From contig NZ_JAHKSI010000001.1 in NCBI RefSeq assembly GCF_019720915.1, positions 1,116,001-1,180,000 on the forward strand: DNA of 64,000 nt, in the 5' to 3' direction. This DNA comes from Alkalihalobacillus sp. TS-13 (GTDB lineage: Bacteria > Bacillota > Bacilli > Bacillales > Fictibacillaceae). The position numbers were made by a program, and so were the translations under genes. Shown here one piece after another: positions 7,584-15,578 of the stretch. The number at the start of each line of letters is the position of its first letter. The first letter of the stretch is position 1. The notes beneath the pieces are model-generated. The model was not told the origin of the DNA. It was given only the letters and a program-made list of their open reading frames with translations, and ran no database searches.

Positions 7584-8378
7584 ATGGAACAATATAAAGA
7601 ACTTTGCCATCATATTATAACAAAGGGTGTAAAAAAAGAAGATCGGACAGGGACTGGAACCATCAGTGTATTCGGTTATCAGATGCGCTTCGATCTGCAA
7701 AAAGGATTTCCACTGCTTACAACGAAAAAACTACATTTGAAGTCAATTATCCATGAGCTGCTCTGGTTTTTGAAGGGGGATACGAATGTAAAGTATCTCC
7801 AAGAAAATGGAGTTCGGATCTGGAATGAATGGGCAGATGAAAACGGCGACCTTGGACCGGTGTACGGTAAACAGTGGCGATCGTGGACAAAACCTGATGG
7901 AGGAACGGTCGATCAGATTTCACGAGTAGTTGAGGAGATCAAGAAGAATCCGGACTCAAGAAGATTAGTCGTCAATGCCTGGAATGCAGGGGAGCTTGAT
8001 GAAATGGCATTGACACCATGCCACTGCCTCTTTCAATTCTATGTATCAGACGGAAAACTATCATGTCAGCTCTATCAGAGATCAGCTGACACATTTTTAG
8101 GGGTTCCATTCAACATTGCCTCTTACGCTTTGTTGACGATGATGATTGCACAGGTTTGTGATTTGGAACCAGGGGAGTTTGTGCATACATTCGGTGATGC
8201 TCATATCTATTTGAATCATCTGGAACAAGTAGATTTGCAATTATCACGAGAACCAAGAGAACTACCTATTATAAAGATCAATCCAGAAGTGAAGTCCATT
8301 TTTGATTTCAAATTTGAAGATTTCACTTTGGAAAACTATGACCCGCATCCTCATATCAAAGGAGCTGTGTCTGTATGA
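7584..8378 (+). CDS. thyA: Thymidylate synthase
   Basis: 264 residues, exactly the E. coli-type ThyA length (the class called ThyB in B. subtilis). It methylates dUMP to dTMP with methylene-THF as carbon donor and reductant. Visible motifs: [11 protein letters not shown] with the phosphate-binding Arg near the N-terminus, [10 protein letters not shown], the catalytic LTPCHC (nucleophile Cys146), [15 protein letters not shown] and the HIYLNH C-terminal region. ATG 7584 follows AGAGAGGGG; the frame extends to TTG 7566 without a ribosome site. The stop overlaps the dfrA start, so the two enzymes of the folate cycle are coupled in translation. Confidence 0.97.
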   Translation: MEQYKELCHHIITKGVKKEDRTGTGTISVFGYQMRFDLQKGFPLLTTKKLHLKSIIHELLWFLKGDTNVKYLQENGVRIWNEWADENGDLGPVYGKQWRSWTKPDGGTVDQISRVVEEIKKNPDSRRLVVNAWNAGELDEMALTPCHCLFQFYVSDGKLSCQLYQRSADTFLGVPFNIASYALLTMMIAQVCDLEPGEFVHTFGDAHIYLNHLEQVDLQLSREPRELPIIKINPEVKSIFDFKFEDFTLENYDPHPHIKGAVSV

Positions 8379-8857
8379 TTTCATTACTGCTTGCAATGGG
8401 GAAGAACAGGGTAATGGGTAAAGATAATGACCTGCCATGGCACTTGCCGGAAGATCTGAAGTGGTTCAAGCGTGTTTCAAGTGGTCATACGATCATTATG
8501 GGGAGAAAAACATATGAATCCATCGGTAAGCCTTTGCCGAATCGAAAAAATGTAATCGTCACGAACGATAAGAACTATGAAGCAGAAGGCTGTGTCGTGA
8601 CCCATTCACTCGATGAGGCTCTTCGTCAAGATGGTGAGGAATTGATCATCATTGGAGGAGCTGAAATTTTCAAACAAGTGTTAGAGAAAACCAGCAGGAT
8701 TTATTTAACCTATATTGATGAAGAGTTTGAGGGTGATACATATTTCCCAGACCTTGATGAATCAAAATGGGAAATGAAATCAAAAGAAAAAGGTATCAAA
8801 GACGAAAAGAACCCTTATGACTATTACTTCATTATTTATGATCGGAAAGAGATTTAA
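8375..8857 (+). CDS. dfrA: Dihydrofolate reductase
   Basis: 160 residues. It reduces dihydrofolate to tetrahydrofolate with NADPH, regenerating what ThyA oxidises. Motifs: an N-terminal [30 protein letters not shown] segment with the catalytic Asp27, [13 protein letters not shown] for NADPH phosphate binding, and IIIGGAEIF. The ATG overlaps the thyA stop by 4 nt. This is the ordinary chromosomal gene; nothing in it suggests a mobile trimethoprim-resistance allele. Confidence 0.97.
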   Translation: MISLLLAMGKNRVMGKDNDLPWHLPEDLKWFKRVSSGHTIIMGRKTYESIGKPLPNRKNVIVTNDKNYEAEGCVVTHSLDEALRQDGEELIIIGGAEIFKQVLEKTSRIYLTYIDEEFEGDTYFPDLDESKWEMKSKEKGIKDEKNPYDYYFIIYDRKEI

Positions 8858-8913
8858 TTTATTTAGACTGCTTTCGTATAGATTCTTATGTATAATCTCA
8901 TCGTCAACATTCA

Positions 8914-8962
8914 AAGAGTGTCCTGGCTCCTTTATAGTTAGAGGGGTCTGGCACTTTTTATT
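8914..8962 (+). terminator. Probable terminator of thyA-dfrA
   Basis: An imperfect hairpin between AAAGAGTGTCCTGGCTCCT and AGGGGTCTGGCACTTTTT, ending in a T-run. The stem has several mismatches, so confidence is moderate. Confidence 0.5.
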
Positions 8963-8971
8963 TAAAGGCGA

Positions 8972-9482
8972 TGTTAAAAGACTTTGTTTATTGTAATCGA
9001 AATTTGCGACACTCCTGCGGGAAAGCGATCCAGGCGGGACCCCGCACTTTTTAAAAGGATCTTTGACTAAAATAATGACCTTTGGCTAAATACCACCACT
9101 TCCTGCGCCTGCGGTTAAAAGTCTGTGGTCTTGTGGTGAACGTTGTAGCCAGGTCGTAGCCAGCATTAGGAAAGCTTCTAAGAATTCTCATCGAAGACAC
9201 GAAAATGATTTCATTTTTGTGTTGAGATCCTGGCAAATGATGAGTCTTGCGGAAGTGGGTTAATCGTGAAGTGATGTCTAGCTCAGCGACCAATCACTTG
9301 GATCACTACAAACTTCTTGTGGCGTAGAGTGAGCCCACGCAGAACCAGGTCTTTGTTTGTTCGAGCCTCCTTGTCAGTCTTCCAGTAACCTACGTGATTA
9401 AATCGACCGATTCCGCTTTCTTAAAGCCCGCGGGAAGAAGGGAGTGTATTTCGATGAAATCAACAATAAGAACTAACACAGC
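8972..9482 (+). repeat. Interspersed palindromic repeat (MITE-like), copy 3, long form
   Basis: About 510 nt. It starts GTTAAAAGACTTTGTTTATTG and GAAATTTGCGACACTCCTGCGGG and ends GGGAGTGTATTTCGATGAAATCAACAATAAG. It carries extra internal sequence, including CCCACGCAGAACCAGGTCTTTGTTTGTTCGAGCC, which is also present in the copies at 20905 and 38232. An 80-codon ORF on the minus strand inside it is not credible. Confidence 0.8.
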
Positions 9483-9502
9483 TTATTTATAAGGAGGATT
9501 TT

Positions 9503-10477
9503 ATGTACATAGAAGATCGATTATATGGAAGTTTTTCGTTAGAACCTGTATTTGAAGAGTTGATCTCTACAAAAGCTGTCCAGCGCTTAAAATATATCCA
9601 TCAAAATGGAGCAAGTTTTCTGGTCAATCCTAAGTGGAACAATACGCGGTTTGATCATTCAGTTGGCGTCATGCTGCTTATCCGCAACCTTGGAGGAAGC
9701 ATTGAAGAACAATTAGCGGGTCTCCTGCATGATGTCTCTCATACTACTTTTTCACATGTGGTTGATCAAGTCTTGAAGATACGTGACGAAGACTATCATG
9801 AATTGATCAAAGATACGCTAATCCAGGAATCTGATATACCAGCAGTACTCTCCAAGCATGGATACGATTTAAAAGTAATCTTGGATGAATCGAATTGGTC
9901 GATCCTCGAACAGCCTGCTCCGCATTTATGTGCAGATCGGGTCGATTATACGTTACGGGATTTATACGGTTATGGTGAGATTACAAAATTAGAAGTGAAG
10001 TCTTTCTTGAATGAATTGGCTGTCATTGATGGCAAGATGCAGGTGACAACGATTCGTGCCGGAGAGTGGTTCGTCCAGACATATTATAAAGAGGTCCTGA
10101 ATTTTTTCTTGCATCCATTAAATGTGTACGGCAACCACCAAATGGCTAACATTCTAAAAATGGCACTGGATAAAGAAATTATAGTGAGAGATGATTTTCT
10201 CAAAACTGATGTAGATCTTTTAAGGTTATTGAAGAATAGTGGGGATAGTGAAATAAATAAAGAGTTAAATAAACTAAATCAGGTATTAGACGTCTCGGAA
10301 GATACAGAAGATTACAGTATACATACACGAAAAAAAGTACGACTCATCGACCCTGATTATTATGATGGTGCATGTAGCACACCAATAAGCGAACGTTCAA
10401 CAATAGTAAAGAAAAGAAACGAAGAAGCTAAGGAACAATCACTGCAAGGTGTGAAAATCAGAGTGACTTATTCATAA
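9503..10477 (+). CDS. HD-domain phosphohydrolase
   Basis: 324 residues. The HD metal-binding pattern is visible: RFDHSVGVM (first His, near residue 52), then LLHDVSHTTFSH (HD pair and following His), and a later DRVDYTLRD Asp. This layout matches the dGTPase-like/YdhJ-type HD superfamily that hydrolyses phosphate esters, often of nucleotides. Substrate cannot be stated. AAGGAGGAT at 9492-9500 supports ATG 9503. It sits between a long repeat and a decayed gene, so it is on its own. The last 60 residues are poorly conserved-looking and basic. Confidence 0.8.
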   Translation: MYIEDRLYGSFSLEPVFEELISTKAVQRLKYIHQNGASFLVNPKWNNTRFDHSVGVMLLIRNLGGSIEEQLAGLLHDVSHTTFSHVVDQVLKIRDEDYHELIKDTLIQESDIPAVLSKHGYDLKVILDESNWSILEQPAPHLCADRVDYTLRDLYGYGEITKLEVKSFLNELAVIDGKMQVTTIRAGEWFVQTYYKEVLNFFLHPLNVYGNHQMANILKMALDKEIIVRDDFLKTDVDLLRLLKNSGDSEINKELNKLNQVLDVSEDTEDYSIHTRKKVRLIDPDYYDGACSTPISERSTIVKKRNEEAKEQSLQGVKIRVTYS

Positions 10478-10751
10478 AATTTCACGTACCGTACTTAAAA
10501 ATAAAAATTTAAATACTATTAATAAAAAGAAGCTTAAAGAGTTTCGAAAAAGACGACAATACTAAATATTTAAATTGTGGTGGATTGACAGAAAGTATCG
10601 CGGCAAATTACAAAGTGTTGTATTAGAATGAAGCATGTTCACTCGTCAATATAGGTAAATTAAGCACCTGGCATTTAGTCATGATAAACAGTTTTCTCAT
10701 GTTGCTCGGCTAAAAATGTTAGAACGCCAGAAGTTTGAAGGAGGATGTATT
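10478..10751. other. Non-coding or decayed stretch between HD gene and 2H pseudogene
   Basis: No intact gene. The sequence is AT-rich with many stops. Only the last 60 nt carry a coding-like frame that leads into the pseudogene ribosome site. No terminator is evident for the HD gene. Confidence 0.5.
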
Positions 10752-11263
10752 TTGATTAAAAGATCAATAGCAATCTTTATGAATCGGTAAGAAGTTTCAA
10801 CTATCGAGAGGATAAGATCGAAATATGATCCTTTATTTGATAAAATCTCACCACACATTACTCTAGTATTTCCGTTTGAAAGTACCCTCTCAACCGATGA
10901 ATGTATCTCTCATTTAAAAGGTTCTTTGTTCGGATGTATACCTTTTGAACCTGAATGATACTATGGTTGCAGATGATGGATGTCTGTATGTGCTCATTGA
11001 TTTCGGGAAAATGAAGTTGAACAACTTCATGAGCGCCTTTATAGCGGAATCTTGAACAAGTATCAATCCATGAACACGCTTATGTCCCTCATGTTACTAT
11101 CGGACGATTTGCATATCGACAAAAAGCTGTAGATGTACAAAAAACAATAGGACCACAGATTCGCACTATGAAGTTAACTATAAATTGCGTCATCGTAGAA
11201 CTGATAAAGGAAGATGAACAATTAAAAATAGAATATGTATATGATTTTGATCTAAATTCCTGA
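10752..11263 (+). pseudogene. Decayed 2'-5' RNA ligase/2H phosphoesterase (YjcG-like)
   Basis: Translating across frames gives fragments of a 2H phosphoesterase: IKRSIAIF, then YDPLFDKISPHITLVFPFES with the first HxT motif (HIT), and later HAYVPHVTIGRFAYRQKAVD with the second HxT motif (HVT), then an ending near 11263. In-frame stops and at least two frameshifts separate the parts. A good ribosome site (GAAGGAGG, 10738-10745) remains before TTG 10752. Sequence from 10690 to 10750 (SHVARLKMLERQKFEGG in one frame) looks like the end of another lost gene. The two catalytic HxT motifs are still intact, so decay may be recent. Confidence 0.7.
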
Positions 11264-11382
11264 TGGTATGGTTCGCCTAAATTAGTAGCAAGAGTTTTTT
11301 TGTTGCAAGGTGTGTAATGTATGAGATATGATAACCGCGTAAATGATAGTCATATAAATTTAAATCACAAGGAGCATGGATA

Positions 11383-11907
11383 ATGACCGTAGAAGCTAAG
11401 AAAGTCAGTGAATCCAGAACAGTGAAAAGCAGTCATGTGCTTCCTCCAGATACAAATACCCACGGAACCTTGTTCGGGGGTAAATTGATGGCATATATTG
11501 ATGATGTTGCTGCAATTGCGGCCACACGTCATGCAAGAAAAAACGTTGTAACAGCATCAAGTGATTCCGTCGACTTTTTACATCCGATCAAGGAAGGTTA
11601 TTCTGTTTGCCTTGAAGCATTCGTTTCATGGACACACAGGACCTCGATGGAAGTGTTCGTGAAAGTCATTTCGGAGAATCTGTTGACGGGAGAAAGGAAG
11701 CTATGTGCATTATCTTTCCTGACATTCGTTGCAATCGATGAAAAGGGGAAACCAACGCCAATAGCGAATGTCATACCTGAATCAGAAGAGGAAAAATGGT
11801 TGTTTGAAGGTGCAGCGAAACGTGCGGAAAGACGAAGAAAGAGGAGAGACGAAAGTAAACAGCTTGCAATGAAATTCGGGACAGAGAAACCATGGGAGAA
11901 ATTATGA
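11383..11907 (+). CDS. ykhA: Acyl-CoA thioesterase, hotdog fold (YkhA-like)
   Basis: 174 residues. It hydrolyses acyl-CoA thioesters. Motifs of the YciA/BACH-type hotdog family: SSHVLPPDTNTHGTLFGGKLMAYIDDVAAIAA, with the HG(T/N)xFGG signature and the catalytic Asp region, then VDFLHPIKEG and VEVFV-type strand. The C-terminus is basic (RAERRRKRRDE). AAGGAG precedes ATG 11383. Monocistronic, and followed by an unusual long stem-loop. Confidence 0.88.
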   Translation: MTVEAKKVSESRTVKSSHVLPPDTNTHGTLFGGKLMAYIDDVAAIAATRHARKNVVTASSDSVDFLHPIKEGYSVCLEAFVSWTHRTSMEVFVKVISENLLTGERKLCALSFLTFVAIDEKGKPTPIANVIPESEEEKWLFEGAAKRAERRRKRRDESKQLAMKFGTEKPWEKL

Positions 11908-11916
11908 AGCCCAGCC

Positions 11917-12044
11917 AAAAGGGGCTGTCCCAATAGTGTCAGAGTCATTCCGAGCTTAACAACATTTTGAGGAAATTCGTGGTTTTGGTACAAAATGTTG
12001 TTTGGGGTGGTCTGACACTTTTCTATTAGGACAGTCCCTTTTTC
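11917..12044 (+). terminator. Long (about 128 nt) composite stem-loop terminator
   Basis: Outer arms AAAAGGGGCTGTCCCAATAGTGTCAGA and TCTGACACTTTTCTATTAGGACAGTCCCTTTTT pair imperfectly. An inner stem is AACAACATTTTG/CAAAATGTTGTT. It ends in a T-run. It is much longer than the other terminators here and may be a short repeat inserted at the terminator. It could serve both the thioesterase gene and the convergent gene at 12082. Confidence 0.65.
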
Positions 12045-12081
12045 ATTTGGCTCTGTTAAAGGTTATGGTACACAACAGCTA

Positions 12082-12426
12082 TTATTTAAAACTAGGTTTC
12101 TGATCCAATGATGGGAGTATGTTCATCCTTTCAATTTCCAGCTTCGTTTTAGAAGTTCCAAGTGTATAGATCCACTTATAAACTTCAAGTATTTTTCCAT
12201 AAGTTACATTTCTGTCTTCATCTACTTCCTTTTCTTTGAAATGGGCGAGTGTCCAGAAATCCTCTTTTTCGATATCCTCTGAAGCATTGAATTCTTCGAC
12301 AGCAACCTTAAATTGATTCAGTTCATTTTCCGTAGCTTCTATCTCGAATAATTGAAGACTTTGATCTGTCTTGATCGGGAAGATATCACCTTTAGGCGAA
12401 ACATAATAGGTTTTGCGTTCTTTCAT
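12082..12426 (-). CDS. Conserved-looking hypothetical protein, 114 aa
   Basis: MKERKTYYVSPKGDIFPIK opens a soluble, acidic protein with no signal peptide or membrane helix. It has predicted beta strands at the N-terminus and a Glu-rich middle (VDEDRNVTYGKILEVYKWIYTLG). Reading the minus strand, AAGAGAGGTGGTAAA lies directly before the ATG, a good ribosome site, which is the main reason to accept it. I do not recognise the family. Confidence 0.65.
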   Translation of the reverse strand: MKERKTYYVSPKGDIFPIKTDQSLQLFEIEATENELNQFKVAVEEFNASEDIEKEDFWTLAHFKEKEVDEDRNVTYGKILEVYKWIYTLGTSKTKLEIERMNILPSLDQKPSFK

Positions 12427-12524
12427 TTTACCACCTCTCTTGTTTGTCCTCTTATCACACCATTCCCATTCTTACAGTTCATCTAAACTTTTTCCAAAGG
12501 CTGTTGGCTAACAGTTTATTGATA

Positions 12525-12890
12525 ATAAAACCTTTTCAATATATAGAGGTGGATGAAAATCTGAAAGCGCGAATTATACGATACTCCTGCGGGAAAAGCG
12601 AGCTAGGCAAGACTTCACACAGAATTAAGGACCTTCGACTAACAACCACCAGGTCCTGTGGTGAACGTCGAAGCCACCACATCCTGTGGAAGTGAGGATG
12701 CTTACGGAAGTAGGTCAAGACATAGAAGTGATGTCCAGCTCAGCGACCAGTCACTTGAATCACTTCAGACTTCCTGTGGCGGCAGCAGCCTTCTCGTCAG
12801 TCTTCCAGTGACCTACGTGACTAAGCAGGTCGCTTCCGCTTTTCGTTTCCCGAGGAAAAGGAGTGAAATTCGTAAGAAGAATTAAAGTAT
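12525..12890 (+). repeat. Interspersed palindromic repeat (MITE-like), copy 4, degenerate
   Basis: Related to copy 1: ATACTCCTGCGGGAAAAGCGAGC at the left, the CCACCAGGTCCTGTGGTGAACGTCGAAG hairpin, GAGGATGCTTACGGAAGTAGG, the TCAGCGACCAGTCACTTG core, and CCCGAGGAAAAGGAGTGAAATTCG at the right. The ends are eroded. It lies 130 nt upstream of the PAS kinase start and may carry or displace that promoter. Confidence 0.75.
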
Positions 12891-13024
12891 AAACCACATT
12901 CTATCGACAAGAGTTTAATATATTCGACAATAAAACAGAATATTTATTCTTTTAAAAGAGGTTATTGAATGTAAATGTCAAACTATGTAGTATCAACGAT
13001 AAATCATTTAGTGAGGTACCATTA

Positions 13025-14869
13025 ATGATGCAGGTAAATGAACGATTTAGAAGAACCTCGAATAATACAGAACTGCAGCAGTTGTTACATACAGATGGTT
13101 ATCAATCATTGTTTGACTATAGCAGTGAAGCTATCTTGGTCATAGATCTTGAAGGAAGAATCCTTCATATGAATAGAGCGTGTCAAACAATATTTCTTAA
13201 CACCAGAGAATACGATTTAAACACATCTATTGAACACATCGTAGAATTTGATGACGAGTCAAGCTTTTTCAATACACTGAGTTCAACTGAAACAGCTCAG
13301 TTCACCGGAACAAATTCTTCACTAAATAGAAAATTGGAAATAAACAGCATTCCAATAATTAAAGATAATCAAGTTGCTGGGCGATTTGTCCAATTAAAAG
13401 ATCGGACAGATGAAATTGAGGAATTCGAACAACTAAAGGCTCAAAAGGGATTCTGGGAATCTTATCTCGATCATTCAGGAGATGCAATCGGACTATTTGA
13501 TATGAATGGAAATATTGTAAAACTGAACCCTGCTACAGAAGATATTTTCCTTTATACAAGGGAGGAGTTGCTTGGTAACGGCGTCATTACCATTCCAGAC
13601 GAAAGTTACCGGAAGGAGGTTGATTTCCTTCAGAGGAAAGTGAAGTCCGGAAAAACTGTTGTGGCGTATGAAACAGTACGAAAAAGGAAAGACGGTAAGC
13701 TGATCAATGTGGAGATCACTCATTCCCCGATTTATGACCAAAATGGAAAAATGATCGCGATGGCAAATATTCTCCGTGATATCACTGAACGGAAAAAAGC
13801 GAACATGAAATTACGTGAAAGCGAAGCGAAGTATCGATTGATAGCTGAAAATACGGCTGATATGATCCGTGTTTTGGATGTAGAGGGAAAGGTGACCTTT
13901 GCATCACCATCACATGAATTGGTTTCAGGACGTCAGGAGAACCACTATGAAGGGATAGACGGTTTTCATTTTGTCCATCCAGATGATTTGCATAGCATAA
14001 AAACACAGTATCAGAAGATGTTGGAGGCGAGAGAGCCGATACACTTCGAATATAAGGAAATACATATGGACGGTGAATGGATTGAACTGGAAGCTCAATG
14101 TACGCCTGTGATCAATCAAGGGGAAATCAACTCAGTGGTGATGGTGATCAGAGATTTGACCGAACGTAAACAGACAGAGGAGTTATTGAGAAATTCGGAT
14201 AAGCTTGCAGTCATAGGCCAGATGGCTGCGAGTATCGCCCATGAAATCCGTAATCCATTGACATCATTAAAGGGATTTTTGCAATTTTTCCATTCTAATA
14301 GTAAGGATGTGGAAAAAGACCATTATGAACTCATGCTTTCTGAACTGGAACGGATCAATTTAATTGTGAATGAATTTTTGATGATTGCAAAACCACAGAC
14401 CGCACAATACAAAGAAACACCGATGGACACTCTTTTTTCTCATCTCTTATCTCTGATTGACAGCCAGGCAATCATGGAAAACATAGAAATCACAACAGAT
14501 TTTGAAGAAGGATTGCCCGCAGTACTAGGTGATGAAAATCAGTTGAAACAAGCATTCCTTAATTTTATTAAAAATGCATTGGAAGCAACAGCGTCAGGTG
14601 GTACAGTGGATCTCACATTGAAAAAAGAAGGGACACATATTTGTATTCGTATAAAAGATAATGGTTGTGGGATTCCGAAAGAAAACCTCGAAAACCTCGG
14701 CAAACCATTCTTCTCTACTAAAGAGACAGGCACAGGATTAGGTCTGATGATCAGTCAAAAGATCATTTCTAATCATAAAGGAACAGTCGATATTACAAGT
14801 GAAGATAGCAAAGGGACCACTGTCACGATTAAACTACCTAAAGTATCAAAAGGAATAAATAAAAAGTGA
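13025..14869 (+). CDS. Triple-PAS sensor histidine kinase (sporulation kinase-like)
   Basis: 614 residues, no transmembrane helix, so a cytosolic sensor. Three PAS domains lie at about 25-130, 145-265 and 270-390 (SSEAILVIDLEGRILHMNRA; DAIGLFDMNGNIVKLNPATE; DMIRVLDVEGKVTFASPS). HisKA follows with AASIAHEIRNPLTSLKGF, where phospho-acceptor His is about 406. The HATPase domain has the N box (FLNFIKNALEA), DNGCGIP, and GTGLGL. The architecture matches KinA-type kinases that feed Spo0F, and no response regulator is adjacent, as usual for orphan sporulation kinases. I chose ATG 13025 after GTGAGG; TTG 12965 with AAAAGAGG too close is the alternative. Confidence 0.9.
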   Translation: MMQVNERFRRTSNNTELQQLLHTDGYQSLFDYSSEAILVIDLEGRILHMNRACQTIFLNTREYDLNTSIEHIVEFDDESSFFNTLSSTETAQFTGTNSSLNRKLEINSIPIIKDNQVAGRFVQLKDRTDEIEEFEQLKAQKGFWESYLDHSGDAIGLFDMNGNIVKLNPATEDIFLYTREELLGNGVITIPDESYRKEVDFLQRKVKSGKTVVAYETVRKRKDGKLINVEITHSPIYDQNGKMIAMANILRDITERKKANMKLRESEAKYRLIAENTADMIRVLDVEGKVTFASPSHELVSGRQENHYEGIDGFHFVHPDDLHSIKTQYQKMLEAREPIHFEYKEIHMDGEWIELEAQCTPVINQGEINSVVMVIRDLTERKQTEELLRNSDKLAVIGQMAASIAHEIRNPLTSLKGFLQFFHSNSKDVEKDHYELMLSELERINLIVNEFLMIAKPQTAQYKETPMDTLFSHLLSLIDSQAIMENIEITTDFEEGLPAVLGDENQLKQAFLNFIKNALEATASGGTVDLTLKKEGTHICIRIKDNGCGIPKENLENLGKPFFSTKETGTGLGLMISQKIISNHKGTVDITSEDSKGTTVTIKLPKVSKGINKK

Positions 14870-14884
14870 AGTGGAGGTGGAGTA

Positions 14885-15535
14885 TTGGAGTCAGAACTGC
14901 TGAAAATATATGATGATCAGAGAAATCCTTTAGGTGTCGCAACCAGAGAAGAAGTACACCGTATGGGATTTTGGCATGAAACCTTCCATTGCTGGGTGAC
15001 CAGCTTGATCGGTAACCAGTATTATATCTATTTACAAATACGTAGCAATCAGAAGAAAGATTATCCGAATTTGCTTGATATTACAGCTGCCGGTCATATA
15101 TTAGCAAAGGAAACCATCGACGACGGCATTCGGGAAATCGAAGAAGAAATCGGGATAGATGTTACATTGGAGGAGTTGAAAACAGTTGGGAAAATTGAAT
15201 CTTGTACCACTATGGAAGGGATGATTGACAAAGAGATTGCACATGTATTTTTATATGATAAGCCAATGAACTTTGATGATTTCACTCTTCAAGAAGATGA
15301 GGTATCAGGGATTGTAAAAGCTGAATTCAATGCTTTTCACGAGTTTTGTTCGGGAAAAGCTCAATCATTACTTGTTGAAGGATTTAATTTAGATCCTTCT
15401 GGTATGAAAATTCCAGTGAAAATGACGGTAGACATGACACATTTTGTCCCAAATGACGGAACTTATTATGAACAGGTTGCGAATAAGATCCGAAAATTAT
15501 TATACAAATTAGCTGAGAATCAAGCCGAAACTTGA
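14885..15535 (+). CDS. Nudix hydrolase (isopentenyl-diphosphate isomerase-like subgroup)
   Basis: 216 residues. The Nudix box is intact: GHILAKETIDDGIREIEEEIG fits GX5EX7REUXEEXGU (residues about 77-98). The flanking DITAAGH and FHCWV motifs place it in the YfcD/IDI-like group, whose substrate is often uncertain. The TTG start at 14885 follows GTGGAGGTGG. It begins 15 nt after the kinase gene, so the two are probably one operon; the Nudix enzyme has no known link to phosphorelay. Confidence 0.87.
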   Translation: MESELLKIYDDQRNPLGVATREEVHRMGFWHETFHCWVTSLIGNQYYIYLQIRSNQKKDYPNLLDITAAGHILAKETIDDGIREIEEEIGIDVTLEELKTVGKIESCTTMEGMIDKEIAHVFLYDKPMNFDDFTLQEDEVSGIVKAEFNAFHEFCSGKAQSLLVEGFNLDPSGMKIPVKMTVDMTHFVPNDGTYYEQVANKIRKLLYKLAENQAET

Positions 15536-15537
15536 AG

Positions 15538-15575
15538 AAAGGAGATGTGACGATTGACGGCATATCTCCTTTACA
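15538..15575. terminator. Weak hairpin between convergent genes
   Basis: AAAGGAGAT/ATCTCCTTT, a 9-bp stem with a 17-nt loop and a weak T tail. It may terminate both the Nudix and the M42 peptidase transcripts. Confidence 0.45.
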
Positions 15576-15578
15576 TTA

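Noticed and set aside
8375-8857. Mobile trimethoprim-resistance dfr gene
   Set aside because: It overlaps thyA in the standard Bacillus arrangement and has no mobile signatures nearby.
9051-9293. 80-codon minus-strand frame
   Set aside because: It lies wholly inside repeat copy 3; the sequence is explained by the repeat.
12444-12885. Frames at 12444-12695 and 12658-12885
   Set aside because: They read through the degenerate repeat copy and have no protein-like features.
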